Of a DNA stretch of 37,743 nt, positions 24,722 to 33,026 are shown piece by piece. Source of the DNA: Ruminococcus sp. (GTDB taxonomy: Bacteria > Bacillota > Clostridia > Oscillospirales > Ruminococcaceae). Numbering within the stretch: the stretch's first letter is position 1; every line of letters begins with the position of its first letter. The stretch is taken from NCBI GenBank assembly GCA_024403995.1, contig JAKSQT010000016.1, positions 1-37,743 on the forward strand, given 5' to 3'. The position numbers and the translations under genes were made by a program. The notes below the pieces were generated by a model. The model worked only from the letters and a program-made list of their open reading frames with translations. It did no database searches and was not told the origin of the DNA.

Positions 24722-24908
24722 AGGCAGCACCGCACAAAGCACGGCTGACGACTTTGTACGTCATAAACCTGTACCCCAAGGTCACTTCCTTCGGGCGCTC
24801 TTTCCCGTCATATTACACAGAAATTTCTTGCCATATGACAGTATGCCTGCGAAATTTCTATGCAATCTGACTGCGTTTCTGCCGCACAATCTTTGTGCGG
24901 TGTTGCTT
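24722..24908. repeat. P2 palindrome-ended element, full copy 1 (187 bp)
   Basis: The left end AGGCAGCACCGCACAAAG and the right end CTTTGTGCGGTGTTGCTT are near-perfect inverted repeats. The interior aligns with copy 2 at 34311-34486 almost throughout (shared GACTTTGTACGTCATAAAC, CACAGAAAT, GACAGTATGCCTGC and CTGCGTTTCTGCCGCACAAT). It carries no credible ORF. With the rpsU terminator it fills most of the 348-bp gap before yqeG; 24909-25001 holds nothing I recognise. Confidence 0.88.
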
Positions 24909-25001
24909 TAAATTTGCATATAAAATAGAAGAAAAAATGTAGATTTCGGGGAATTACAGGGGTATCGGGAAAAACTGATATCCTGAATAAATAAACAGGA
25001 G

Positions 25002-25547
25002 TTGAAACCGGATTTGGGAATACGCCATAAAATAACACTGACCGACGTTGACTATGCTTTCAGGCAGACCGTTGACATTACGCCGCAGTTTCTCAAAAAG
25101 CACGGCATAAAAGGACTTATCCTTGATGTTGACAACACGCTTGCAAAGCATGACGACCAGACACCTGCCGCAGGAATAACAGAATGGCTTGATGATATGC
25201 GGAAAAATGACATAAAACTCATCATCGTCTCAAATAATCACCCCGAACGTGTAAGACCGTTTGCGGAGCCGCTTGGACTTGATTTTGTGAGTGAAAGCGG
25301 CAAACCTCTGAGAAAAGGCTATACAGAGGCACTAAAACGAATGAACCTTACCGCAGAGGAGACTGCGGCTGTAGGAGATCAGCTCTTCACAGATGTATGG
25401 GGAGCTAAATTTTCAGGAATAAAAATATTATACGTCCGTCCTATGGAGATGGAAGGCAGAAAAGAACGTTTCATACGCTTCAAGCGGTTAATGGAAAAGC
25501 CGTTCCTGCCGCACAGCTTTATGGAGGACAAGAGGAGGAAAACATGA
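25002..25547 (+). CDS. yqeG: YqeG-family HAD phosphatase
   Basis: This 181-aa HAD IIIA-type protein has GLILDVDNTLAKHD (about 38-51; Asp nucleophile in DVDNT), LIIVSNN (motif II Ser) and AAVGDQLFTDVWGA (motif IV). YqeG proteins are assigned phosphatidylglycerophosphatase activity in some lineages; the substrate here is not proven. The start is uncertain: AGGAG (24997-25001) touches the TTG at 25002, and the next TTG at 25014 is 12 nt away; family N-termini favour the first. It overlaps aroQ by 4 bp. Confidence 0.88.
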   Translation: MKPDLGIRHKITLTDVDYAFRQTVDITPQFLKKHGIKGLILDVDNTLAKHDDQTPAAGITEWLDDMRKNDIKLIIVSNNHPERVRPFAEPLGLDFVSESGKPLRKGYTEALKRMNLTAEETAAVGDQLFTDVWGAKFSGIKILYVRPMEMEGRKERFIRFKRLMEKPFLPHSFMEDKRRKT

Positions 25548-25975
25548 TAAAGAAAATACTTGTTATCCACGGCCCGAACCTCAACCTTTTAGGCGAGCGT
25601 GAGCCGGGAATTTACGGAAATACCTCGATCGACGTGCTGAATGAGAATATCATCGAACGTGCAAAGGATCAGGGGCTTGAATGCGAGATATTCCAGTCCA
25701 ACCACGAGGGTGCTATAATTGATAAGCTCCACGCCGCACGCCTTGAATTTGACGGCGTTATCATCAACGCAGGCGCATACACACACTACAGCTACGCTAT
25801 CAGGGATGCCATCGCTGCAATAAAGATCCCGTGCATCGAAGTGCATATCAGCAACGTTTTCGCCCGTGACGATTTCCGTGCAAATTCAGTCATAGCACCG
25901 GTCTGCAAGGGCAGCATAAGCGGCTTTGGTTTCGGAAGCTATTACCTTGCTGTACAGGCACTTTCCGAGCTTTGA
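25544..25975 (+). CDS. aroQ: Type II 3-dehydroquinate dehydratase
   Basis: Third step of the shikimate pathway, making 3-dehydroshikimate. The 143-aa protein has VIHGPNLNLLGEREPGIYG (Tyr24 is catalytic), NAGAYTHYSYAIRDA, VHISNVFARDDFRANS and GSISGFGFGSYYLA, as in the dodecameric type II enzymes. ATG overlaps the end of yqeG (ATGA). Gene order aroQ-pepP-efp is the same as in Bacillus. Confidence 0.97.
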   Translation: MIKKILVIHGPNLNLLGEREPGIYGNTSIDVLNENIIERAKDQGLECEIFQSNHEGAIIDKLHAARLEFDGVIINAGAYTHYSYAIRDAIAAIKIPCIEVHISNVFARDDFRANSVIAPVCKGSISGFGFGSYYLAVQALSEL

Positions 25976-25985
25976 TGAGGTGCTT

Positions 25986-27053
25986 ATGACAAGATTTGAA
26001 AGATTATTTGAAAAATTTTCCGGTGCAGACTGCGCTCTCATAACATCCGACATCAACAGGCGCTATTTTACGGGCATGAAGTCATCGGCAGGAATTATCC
26101 TTGCATTTCCGCAGAAAGCCTATCTTCTCATAGATTTCAGGTACATCGAAAAGGCAAGGGCAGTCGTTGCTGATGCCGAGGTCATTGAACTGAAGAAACT
26201 CTGCCCTCAGCTTACGGAACTGCTTGCAAAGCATAATGCACACAGCATGGCGATCGAGTCGGAGAGCATGACGGTAAAGGAACTGAATACCTATCGCCAT
26301 TTTTTCAAGGATATCACGATAATTGATGACGATTCGCTCAGCAATGCCATATCCGCAATGCGTATGGTCAAGGACGAACAGGAGATCGAGTGCATAAGAA
26401 TGGCACAGAATATCGCCGAAAGGTCGCTTGAACAGCTTCTGCCGTTTATCAGGGCGGGCAGGACAGAACGTGAAATAGCCCTTGAACTCAACCGCCTTAT
26501 GTTTGTAAACGGTGCGGAGGATATCTCGTTTGATACGATAGTGCTTGCAGGTGCAGATACATCAATGCCTCACGGCGTACCGTCAGACAAGAAGGTCGGG
26601 GAAGGCGAATTCGTGCTCATGGATTTCGGCGCTGTTTACAACGGCTATCACAGCGATATGACGAGAACTGTCTGCGTTGGCAAGCCGTCGGAGGAGATGG
26701 AGAAGGTCTACAACATCGTCCTTGAGGCACAGCTTGCAGGCATTGCTGCTGCAAAGGCAGGCATTGTGGGATGTGAGCTTGACAAGGTCGCCCGTGATAT
26801 CATCGATAAGGCAGGCTATGGTGAATGTTTCGGACATTCTCTCGGTCACGGAGTCGGACTTGAGATACATGAAAAGCCGAATGCATCACCTAACTATAAG
26901 CTTCCGCTCAGCGAAGGAGCAGTTGTAACGGTTGAACCGGGTATCTATATCGCAGGAAAATTTGGTGTCCGCATTGAAGATTTCGTCATTCTTACCGAAA
27001 ATGGTTGTGATAACATCACAAAATTTGATAAAAACCTGATAAGTTTGAATTAA
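25986..27053 (+). CDS. pepP: M24-family Xaa-Pro aminopeptidase/dipeptidase
   Basis: The product is 355 aa, with a creatinase-like N-terminal domain (1-125) and a pita-bread metallopeptidase domain. The five metal ligands are visible: Asp213 and Asp224 (LMDFGAVYNGYHSDMTRT), His288 (GHSLGHGVGLEIHE), Glu317 (VEPGIYI) and Glu331 (RIEDFV). It should release the residue before proline; aminopeptidase versus dipeptidase cannot be told from sequence alone. ATG at 25986 follows GAGGTG (25977-25982). It stands between aroQ and efp as in Bacillus; efp also has its own promoter. Confidence 0.93.
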   Translation: MTRFERLFEKFSGADCALITSDINRRYFTGMKSSAGIILAFPQKAYLLIDFRYIEKARAVVADAEVIELKKLCPQLTELLAKHNAHSMAIESESMTVKELNTYRHFFKDITIIDDDSLSNAISAMRMVKDEQEIECIRMAQNIAERSLEQLLPFIRAGRTEREIALELNRLMFVNGAEDISFDTIVLAGADTSMPHGVPSDKKVGEGEFVLMDFGAVYNGYHSDMTRTVCVGKPSEEMEKVYNIVLEAQLAGIAAAKAGIVGCELDKVARDIIDKAGYGECFGHSLGHGVGLEIHEKPNASPNYKLPLSEGAVVTVEPGIYIAGKFGVRIEDFVILTENGCDNITKFDKNLISLN

Positions 27054-27067
27054 TCTTATTTTAGGTA

Positions 27068-27096
27068 TTGCAATAATTCTCAATTTGTGGTAAAAT
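27068..27096 (+). promoter_or_regulatory. Promoter of efp
   Basis: TTGCAA (27068-27073) and TAAAAT (27091-27096) are 17 bp apart. The leader to 27194 is about 90 nt and has a small hairpin GCATTGATTTTCAGTGC. Confidence 0.7.
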
Positions 27097-27194
27097 AGAG
27101 TATCAAATAATATTTAGAAATTGCCCCGCCATTTTTCGCATTGATTTTCAGTGCAGGTTTCAGGTGAGGGAGCAATAATACGGAGGTATTTATA

Positions 27195-27755
27195 ATGATA
27201 TCAGCAGGAGATTTCAGAAACGGCGTTACCTTTGAGCTTGACGGTCAGGTCGTTCAGGTTATTGAATTTCAGCACGTTAAGCCTGGTAAGGGTGCCGCTT
27301 TTGTAAGAACTAAGTATAAGAACGTTATTACAGGTTCAGTTGTTGAAACTTCTTTCAACCCAACAGCTAAGTTCCCAACAGCTTTCGTTGAGAGAAAGGA
27401 TATGCAGTACAGCTATACTGACGGCGATCTCTACTACTTCATGGATCAGGAAACTTTTGAACAGGTTCCGATCAGCGCTGACAAGCTCGGCGACAGCTTC
27501 AAGTTCGTTAAGGAAGAAATGATCTGTAAGGTTCTTTCATATAAGGGCAGCGTTTTCGGCGTAGAACCACCAAACTTCGTAACTCTCCAGGTTACACAGA
27601 CTGATCCTGGCTTCAAGGGCGATACAGCTACAAACGCTACAAAGCCGGCTGTTGTTGAAACAGGCGCAGAGATCAAGGTTCCTCTCTTTATCGATGAAGG
27701 CGAAATGATCCAGATCGATACAAGAACAGGCGAATATATGTCAAGAGCTAACTAA
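27195..27755 (+). CDS. efp: Elongation factor P
   Basis: EF-P rescues ribosomes stalled at proline runs. The 186-aa product has the KOW-like domain I with [17 protein letters not shown]; Lys32 at the loop tip is the position modified in other bacteria. OB-fold domains II and III follow, ending [26 protein letters not shown] lies upstream of the ATG. Confidence 0.98.
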   Translation: MISAGDFRNGVTFELDGQVVQVIEFQHVKPGKGAAFVRTKYKNVITGSVVETSFNPTAKFPTAFVERKDMQYSYTDGDLYYFMDQETFEQVPISADKLGDSFKFVKEEMICKVLSYKGSVFGVEPPNFVTLQVTQTDPGFKGDTATNATKPAVVETGAEIKVPLFIDEGEMIQIDTRTGEYMSRAN

Positions 27756-27828
27756 GGAAATAATCGCACAAAGCGTTTATATCAATAACATTCTAAATTA
27801 TTCATAATTTCCGGAAGGGGGAGCTGTT

Positions 27829-28329
27829 ATGAAGCTTACCGAAAAAATGTCTTATTTACAGGGACTGCTTGACGGTCTCGAAATTGATAATTCAACAAAA
27901 GAGGGAAAGGCTCTGCTTCAGATGTCTGAGGTAATGTCTGAGCTTGTTCTCTATGTTGAGGATCTTCAGTCACAGATAGACGAGCTTACAGAGCTTTGCG
28001 ATATTCTTGATGAGGATCTCGGTGCTGTCGAGGACGATTTCTATGAGGACGAGGACTTCGAGTGCGGTGACTGTGAAAACTGCGACGAGGAAGACGAAGA
28101 ATGGGAAGAACTCGATGATGAAGACGAAGACGATGATTTTGATGACGATGAGCTTTATGAGATCACTTGTCCTACCTGCGGAGATACTATCCTTCTGGAT
28201 GAGCGTATCATTGAGGACGGTTCAATGAACTGCCCTAACTGCAATGAGCTTCTCGAATTCGATTTTGATGAACTTACTATCGAGGACATCGAAAGCATCA
28301 ACGAAGAAAAGGAAGAAGAAAAAGAATAA
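27829..28329 (+). CDS. Acidic zinc-ribbon protein, CD1247 N-terminal-domain type
   Basis: The 166-aa product is highly acidic. Residues 1-65 look like a helical domain (TEKMSYLQGLLDGLEID, then a heptad-like ELVLYVEDLQSQIDEL). A Glu/Asp-rich stretch (66-110) contains CGDCENC (79-85), and a C-terminal zinc-ribbon has CPTC (114-117) and CPNC (135-138). I recognise this as the clostridial family often found after efp. Function is unknown to me. GGAAGGGGGAG precedes the ATG, and it probably shares the efp transcript, 73 nt downstream. Confidence 0.8.
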   Translation: MKLTEKMSYLQGLLDGLEIDNSTKEGKALLQMSEVMSELVLYVEDLQSQIDELTELCDILDEDLGAVEDDFYEDEDFECGDCENCDEEDEEWEELDDEDEDDDFDDDELYEITCPTCGDTILLDERIIEDGSMNCPNCNELLEFDFDELTIEDIESINEEKEEEKE

Positions 28330-28335
28330 TTTTTC

Positions 28336-28364
28336 AGCGGTCAGAGTTTTCTGACCGCTTTTTT
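28336..28364 (+). terminator. Rho-independent terminator of the efp unit
   Basis: AGCGGTCAG (28336-28344) pairs perfectly with CTGACCGCT (28351-28359), followed by a T-run to 28364. Confidence 0.93.
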
Positions 28365-28376
28365 GTTGTGGTGAGG

Positions 28377-28490
28377 CAAAACGGCGGTACACATATAGAA
28401 ACTTTATGCTTATTATTGAGGGAAACCCTTTTGAAAAAACGTTTTTCCCCGATAAAGAGCAGAAACTTCTATATGAGTACCGCCGTTTTG
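28377..28490. repeat. P1-family palindrome, copy C
   Basis: Long arms (CAAAACGGCGGTAC at 28377 and GTACCGCCGTTTTG ending 28490) pair over about 34 bp with few mismatches; CATATAGAA and TTCTATATG are inside. The centre (TTATTATTGAGGGAAA...CCCCGATAAAGAG) matches copy D at 34170-34253 but lacks the GGGGAAGAACC hairpin. It lies between convergent genes and may act as a two-way terminator. Confidence 0.82.
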
Positions 28491-28496
28491 GGCAGT

Positions 28497-29924
28497 TCAC
28501 AGGTTTATTTTGAACCAGAATGTTGAGCCTTTTCCAAGAGTGCTCCTTACGCCGTAGTCATAGTCATGGAGCTTGAGTACGGCTTTGACAATTGAAAGTC
28601 CGAGTCCCGTGCCGACTACTTCACGCTTGTGGTTTTCGGAGCGGTAGTATTTGTCGAAAATAAGCTTTATCTTGTCCTCCTCGATGCCCTGACCGGTGTC
28701 GGATACTTCGATCAGAACGCCGTCAGGCTTGTTTATCTGCCTGACATAGACTTTTTTGTCCTCGCCTGTATAGTTTATTGCATTGTTTATCAGGTTATAG
28801 ATGACCTGTTCAATTTTCACCACGTCACAGCAGACCGTGCGTTCCTCGTCGGGGGCAAACTCGATGGTATAGCCTTTTTTCTCGGAAAGTCCGGCAAATC
28901 TGTCGATTATCTCGGAAAGTTTTGAAGATATGCCGAATTCGGACGGTGTTAGCTTCTGTTTGCCGCTTTCGAGCTTGGAAAGGTCAAGGATATCGTTGAC
29001 CAGAAGTGCAAGGCGGTCAGTCTCGTTTATGATTATTTCCAGATGTTCGTTGCGCTTTACGGGATTATCGCCCGAAAGGTCACGTATCATTTCGGCATAG
29101 GCTTTCAGCATGGTCAGCGGAGTTCTCAGGTCATGCGAGACATTGGCTATAAGGTCACGCTGCATGGTATCGACTTTTGAAAGCTCCTTTTCGGCATAAG
29201 TAAGGGTATCTGCAAGCTTTTTGGCTTCAAGATAGCCTCTGCCGTCGAATTTTGTGTTGAAATTGCCCTTTGCAAGCTCCTCGGCGGAACGTGTTATCCT
29301 GTCGATAGGGGCGGAAAGGTGTGCAGAAAGGTACATTGAAATGAAAAAAGCGGCTATAATAAGGATGATAGTAATTATCATGAGCTGCTGCTTGATTATC
29401 ATTACAGTTGAGCCGACGGGGACGAGTGCCGAATTGACAAGAAGATATCCGTCAGGCTTATCGGCATCACCAAGGGTACAGCCGTAAATCAGCATATCAT
29501 AGCCGCTGCGTGGATTTTTCACACGGTCTCTGATGATATGCTTATCGCTCTGGCTGATCTCCTGAATATAGGAGAAAGTCTTGTTTTCCCTGCCGTGGAT
29601 AAGGCAGTCGCCGAGAACTTCTTCTGAAAAGACTGTACGGCAGTGGCGGTCGAGGACCTCAACGCACAGGTCATTTTTCATGGCAATGTCAGTGATGAGG
29701 TCATAGAAATTCTCGTCACGAATGCTTTCAAACGACTGTGATATCTGCGCCGCACTCTGTTCAGCGCCGTGGACTTTCATTCTCTCGTAGAATTTCTGGA
29801 GAAACAATATCTGGAAAAGCCAGAGGAGAAAGAATACCATAAGAGTGAACATGACAAAATATATCCAGACCTTGAATTTCAGCGGCAGGCGGCTTTCGGC
29901 GCTCCTGATTTTTTTAAGCTTCAA
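28497..29924 (-). CDS. Membrane histidine kinase of a two-component system
   Basis: The 475-aa product has two membrane segments (about 20-42 and 178-198) flanking an extracytoplasmic sensor region. A HAMP domain (about 198-250) leads to HisKA with NVSHDLRTPLTML (phospho-acceptor His264) and then HATPase_c with VIYNLINNAINYTG (N box), VSDTGQGI (G1) and GTGLGLSIVKAV (G2). The signal is not evident. It overlaps the response regulator gene by 11 bp and shares its promoter. It faces the efp unit across a palindrome. Confidence 0.95.
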   Translation of the reverse strand: MKLKKIRSAESRLPLKFKVWIYFVMFTLMVFFLLWLFQILFLQKFYERMKVHGAEQSAAQISQSFESIRDENFYDLITDIAMKNDLCVEVLDRHCRTVFSEEVLGDCLIHGRENKTFSYIQEISQSDKHIIRDRVKNPRSGYDMLIYGCTLGDADKPDGYLLVNSALVPVGSTVMIIKQQLMIITIILIIAAFFISMYLSAHLSAPIDRITRSAEELAKGNFNTKFDGRGYLEAKKLADTLTYAEKELSKVDTMQRDLIANVSHDLRTPLTMLKAYAEMIRDLSGDNPVKRNEHLEIIINETDRLALLVNDILDLSKLESGKQKLTPSEFGISSKLSEIIDRFAGLSEKKGYTIEFAPDEERTVCCDVVKIEQVIYNLINNAINYTGEDKKVYVRQINKPDGVLIEVSDTGQGIEEDKIKLIFDKYYRSENHKREVVGTGLGLSIVKAVLKLHDYDYGVRSTLGKGSTFWFKINL

Positions 29925-30588
29925 ACTTGTATCCCATTCCTCTCAGGGTTACAATGAATTTTCTGTATTCACCGAGGCTGTTTCTGAGCATTTTTATATG
30001 GGTATCAACGGTTCTGTCATCGCCGAAAAAGTCATATCCCCACACTTCTTCAAGGAGCTTGTCACGAGTGAGGGCGATATTCTTGTTTTTGACGAGATAG
30101 AAAAGAAGGTCGTATTCCTTTGGAGTCATAGATACTTTTTCGTTGTTGACATAGACTTCTCTGCCCGAAACATCGACAGTAAGTCCCTCGAACGAATATT
30201 TGTCGAGCTGAGCAGTCTCCTCGTGTTTTACGCTTCTTTTGAGGACGACCTTGACTCTTGCCATAAGTTCCTTTGGTGAAAACGGCTTTACAACATAGTC
30301 ATCAATGCCTATCTCAAAGCCGAAAAGCTTGTCATATTCCTCGCCTCGTGCAGAGAGCATGATAACGGGGATATTCTTGGATTTATGTATTTCCTTGCAG
30401 GCTGAATAGCCATCGAGCCTCGGCATCATGACATCCATGATTATAAGGTCGTAGTCGTTGGAATGGCAGAGACTTACAGCCTCCATGCCGTTTTCGGCTT
30501 CAGTGACCTCATAGCCCTCAAATTCGGCATATTCACGGACAACCTTTCTTATATTAACTTCATCATCTACTATTAAAATATGAGCCAT
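29914..30588 (-). CDS. OmpR/PhoB-family response regulator
   Basis: The 224-aa regulator has a receiver domain (1-115) with acidic Asp8 and Asp9, phospho-acceptor Asp52 in LIIMDVMMPRLDG, and Lys in VKPFSPKEL. A winged-helix DNA-binding domain (about 130-224) has MTPKEYDLLFYLVKN, DRTVDTHIKMLRNSLG and TLRGMGYKFE. GGAGGTAAT lies upstream on the minus strand. It is the first gene of the pair with the kinase. Targets are unknown; a palindrome over its own promoter hints at autoregulation. Confidence 0.96.
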   Translation of the reverse strand: MAHILIVDDEVNIRKVVREYAEFEGYEVTEAENGMEAVSLCHSNDYDLIIMDVMMPRLDGYSACKEIHKSKNIPVIMLSARGEEYDKLFGFEIGIDDYVVKPFSPKELMARVKVVLKRSVKHEETAQLDKYSFEGLTVDVSGREVYVNNEKVSMTPKEYDLLFYLVKNKNIALTRDKLLEEVWGYDFFGDDRTVDTHIKMLRNSLGEYRKFIVTLRGMGYKFEA

Positions 30589-30614
30589 AATATTACCTCC
30601 TGAATCTTATTTAA

Positions 30615-30635
30615 CTGTATTATAACATAATACAG
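30615..30635 (-). promoter_or_regulatory. Operator-like palindrome over the -10 box of the response regulator promoter
   Basis: CTGTATTAT-AAC-ATAATACAG is a perfect 9+9 inverted repeat. On the minus strand it contains TATAAT (30624-30619), about 30 nt upstream of the response regulator start. The -35 region at the right spacing (TACACT, 30647-30642) is a poor match, so the promoter may need an activator. Confidence 0.65.
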
Positions 30636-30695
30636 GGCAAAAGTGTATATTACGTGAAACTTTCTTGTACATTTCAGATAATTTTATAAATTCTG

Positions 30696-30709
30696 TTATG
30701 TTAACATAA
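30696..30709. promoter_or_regulatory. Second palindrome in the divergent promoter region
   Basis: TTATGTTAACATAA is a perfect 14-bp palindrome, 9 bp upstream of the -35 box of the rightward promoter. It shares the AACATAA half with the palindrome at 30615-30635. It may be a regulator site; AT-rich chance palindromes are also possible. Confidence 0.45.
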
Positions 30710-30717
30710 ATTATCTG

Positions 30718-30746
30718 TTGACATTTATAGTAATTTTTGCTATAAT
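30718..30746 (+). promoter_or_regulatory. Consensus sigma-A promoter of the GGDEF-EAL/pfkA unit
   Basis: TTGACA (30718-30723) and TATAAT (30741-30746) with a 17-bp spacer, a full consensus match. The 5' untranslated region to 30813 would be about 60 nt. Confidence 0.9.
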
Positions 30747-30795
30747 ATAATAAGAGCAGCTATATACTTATTTATTATCGTCTAAGTACTATATT

Positions 30796-30865
30796 AAAAG
30801 GAGGCGGTTGCTATCAAAAAGACCAATCACGTTGCTGCAGCTGTTATAATAATCGCAGCAACCGC
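30796..30865 (+). promoter_or_regulatory. Strong Shine-Dalgarno with two competing hairpins at the phosphodiesterase start
   Basis: AAAAGGAGG ends at 30804, 8 nt before ATC at 30813. GCGGTTGCT (30804-30812) is a perfect inverted repeat of AGCAACCGC (30857-30865). GTTGCTGC (30831-30838) is a perfect inverted repeat of GCAGCAAC (30855-30862). The two stems share a 3' strand and cannot form together; the first covers the bases between the Shine-Dalgarno and the start. Confidence 0.55.
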
Positions 30866-33026
30866 TCTTGTTAATGCTTTCTGCGTGAAATACCCCGATT
30901 ACAGGGATATGACACTCATCATCTACACTTCGACATTGATATTCGGCTCGCTAATACTTGCGTTTGTCTTCAATATACGTCATTCAAAGAACAATACCCT
31001 CGATGAACCGCAGCTCATCAAGATAATTGACAGCATGAACACTGAAATGGTGGTCTGGTCGGTCGATTTCTCCTATCTTTATATGAACAAAAAACTGCGT
31101 GAGGTACTTGGTCTGCCTGACACCGCTCCCGACCACAAGGCGGCTTTATGGAGAGCATTCGGACTTAACAATCCGTCCGAACAGCTCCTCACGGAAATTG
31201 CCGAGAGCAGTTCCTATGAAGCGCATTTCAAGGGCGCTGACAATATGCTGACATCCATAGTCTGGAGCACATCCCTCGCACGCAAGCGCAAAAAAAGCAA
31301 TATCTATATCAGTACAGGCTTCAATATCACCGAACTGAAAAAGATGAGAGTCAACCTCGCAAGTGCCAACGACTTCTTCAATTCGTCAATGGAACTTGCG
31401 GAGATCGGCGTAATTATGAGCGTGGACAAGCGTAATTTCCGGGCTTCTCCCGAACTTGTGAAAATGCTCAGTCTTAAATCAGCAAGTGTCACCGCATCTC
31501 AGTTCCGTGCAATGATACACCCGAATGACCGTATTCTTTTCGACGGCGCTCTGAAATCGATGGACTCGCACGATATCAGAAGCATCGAAATGCGTATCAA
31601 GTCAAGCGACGGAATTTACCGCTGGTATTCCTACCGATATAAATCGATAGAAGGCACGGACAACACCCTCCCGCTTTTCGGCGGAGCAATCCTTGATATC
31701 ACCGAGGAGCACGAAAAGGATATCCTCATCGAGCGCCTTGCCTACATCGACGAGGTGACAGAGATCGCAAACCGCAATAAACTGCTGAATGTCGGTCAGG
31801 AGATATACGATTCGAGCAGAATACTTAACTGTTCGTTCTGGATGATCGTTCTTGACATTGACCGTTTCCACATCATCAACGATACCTGCGGCTATGCGAA
31901 CGGCAATTCCGTACTCAAGGATTTTGCCCATCTTCTCTATAAATTTGTCACGCCAAGCGGTCTTGCAGCAAGAATAAGCGGCGACAATTTTGCCCTTCTT
32001 CTCCGTGACTACGGCGACGATGAACTGCCGATGTCAACTGTCAGGTCGATTCAGGAGGAATTTGCAAAGCTTGCCGTTGACGGACTTGCCTCGGTCAGCC
32101 TTACTTGTTCCGCAGGTTATTCAAAGCTGCCCCGTGACGGAAATTCCTTCCTCGATATTATGGAACACGCAGAATTTGCCCTTAAATCTGCTTCGGGCGT
32201 TCAGAGCAGCATAAGTGCGTATGAGCCGAGTATGCATGACTCGATAATCGGCAATACTGCGCTTGAAAAGGCACTCGCCCTCGCAATTGATAACAATGAA
32301 CTCCAGCTTTTCTATCAGCCTAAGATTGACCTCTCAAACAATAAGATCATGGGCGTTGAGGCACTTATTAGATGGATAAAGCCTGACGGTACGATCGTGA
32401 ACCCTGACGTTTTCGTACCGATAGCCGAAAGTTCGCATCTTATCGGCAAAATCAGTGATTTCGTCCTCAATGAGGGCTGCCGTCAGAATAAGCTGTGGCA
32501 GAAAATGGGCTATCCAAACATCGTGATGTCGATTAATTTCGCATCCTCCGACTTCTATCAGACCGACCTCAAAGAAAAGGTCTTCGAGGCTCTTGCAAGG
32601 GCAGGACTTGAGGCGAAATGGCTTGAAGTCGAACTTACAGAAACTCTCGCACTTAGTGACGTGGATTTCGCAGTCTCACAGATGAACAAGCTCCGTGATC
32701 TCGGCGTAAAGCTTGCTATGGACGACTTCGGAACAGGCTATTCGTCACTCAGTTATCTCCAGATCCTACCAATCACGCTTCTCAAACTCGATCGCTCCTT
32801 TATCACGGACATCGAGCATGATAATATCGCCTTCGAGATCGTTTCCTCTGTTATCCGCATCGCAAAGTCGAAAAAAATCGAGACTATCGCTGAAGGCATC
32901 GAAAACAGCAATCAGGAAACTATACTCAGAAAGGCAGGCTGTAACTACGCTCAGGGCTATCTCTACGGAAAACCAATGCCTCCGCAGGAGATACAGAAGC
33001 TCTTTGACAAGTACGCCGGAAAATAA
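30813..33026 (+). CDS. Membrane PAS-GGDEF-EAL protein, probable c-di-GMP phosphodiesterase
   Basis: From the proposed ATC start the product is 737 aa. Two N-terminal membrane segments (AAAVIIIAATALVNAF and LIIYTSTLIFGSLILAFVF) are followed by PAS-like regions. The GGDEF domain is degenerate (RISGDNF, codons 31971-31991, for RxGGDEF), so it is probably not a cyclase. The EAL domain keeps EALIRW, SINFA, ELTET, DDFGTGYSSL, KLDRSFI, AEGIE and QGYLYGKPM, so it should hydrolyse c-di-GMP. GTG at 30885 is the first standard start but has no Shine-Dalgarno and would cut off the first membrane segment. pfkA follows by 19 nt. Confidence 0.88.
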   Translation: MKKTNHVAAAVIIIAATALVNAFCVKYPDYRDMTLIIYTSTLIFGSLILAFVFNIRHSKNNTLDEPQLIKIIDSMNTEMVVWSVDFSYLYMNKKLREVLGLPDTAPDHKAALWRAFGLNNPSEQLLTEIAESSSYEAHFKGADNMLTSIVWSTSLARKRKKSNIYISTGFNITELKKMRVNLASANDFFNSSMELAEIGVIMSVDKRNFRASPELVKMLSLKSASVTASQFRAMIHPNDRILFDGALKSMDSHDIRSIEMRIKSSDGIYRWYSYRYKSIEGTDNTLPLFGGAILDITEEHEKDILIERLAYIDEVTEIANRNKLLNVGQEIYDSSRILNCSFWMIVLDIDRFHIINDTCGYANGNSVLKDFAHLLYKFVTPSGLAARISGDNFALLLRDYGDDELPMSTVRSIQEEFAKLAVDGLASVSLTCSAGYSKLPRDGNSFLDIMEHAEFALKSASGVQSSISAYEPSMHDSIIGNTALEKALALAIDNNELQLFYQPKIDLSNNKIMGVEALIRWIKPDGTIVNPDVFVPIAESSHLIGKISDFVLNEGCRQNKLWQKMGYPNIVMSINFASSDFYQTDLKEKVFEALARAGLEAKWLEVELTETLALSDVDFAVSQMNKLRDLGVKLAMDDFGTGYSSLSYLQILPITLLKLDRSFITDIEHDNIAFEIVSSVIRIAKSKKIETIAEGIENSNQETILRKAGCNYAQGYLYGKPMPPQEIQKLFDKYAGK

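Noticed and set aside
24670-24870. Small ORFs inside the P2 elements (also 34296-34493)
   Set aside because: They run through terminator and palindrome sequence and differ between copies; no ribosome binding site.
24722-24908. CRISPR array or IS element
   Set aside because: Repeats are not regularly spaced and no cas or transposase gene is present.
31977-31991. Active diguanylate cyclase
   Set aside because: The motif reads SGDNF, lacking the GGDEF Gly and Glu, so cyclase activity is unlikely.
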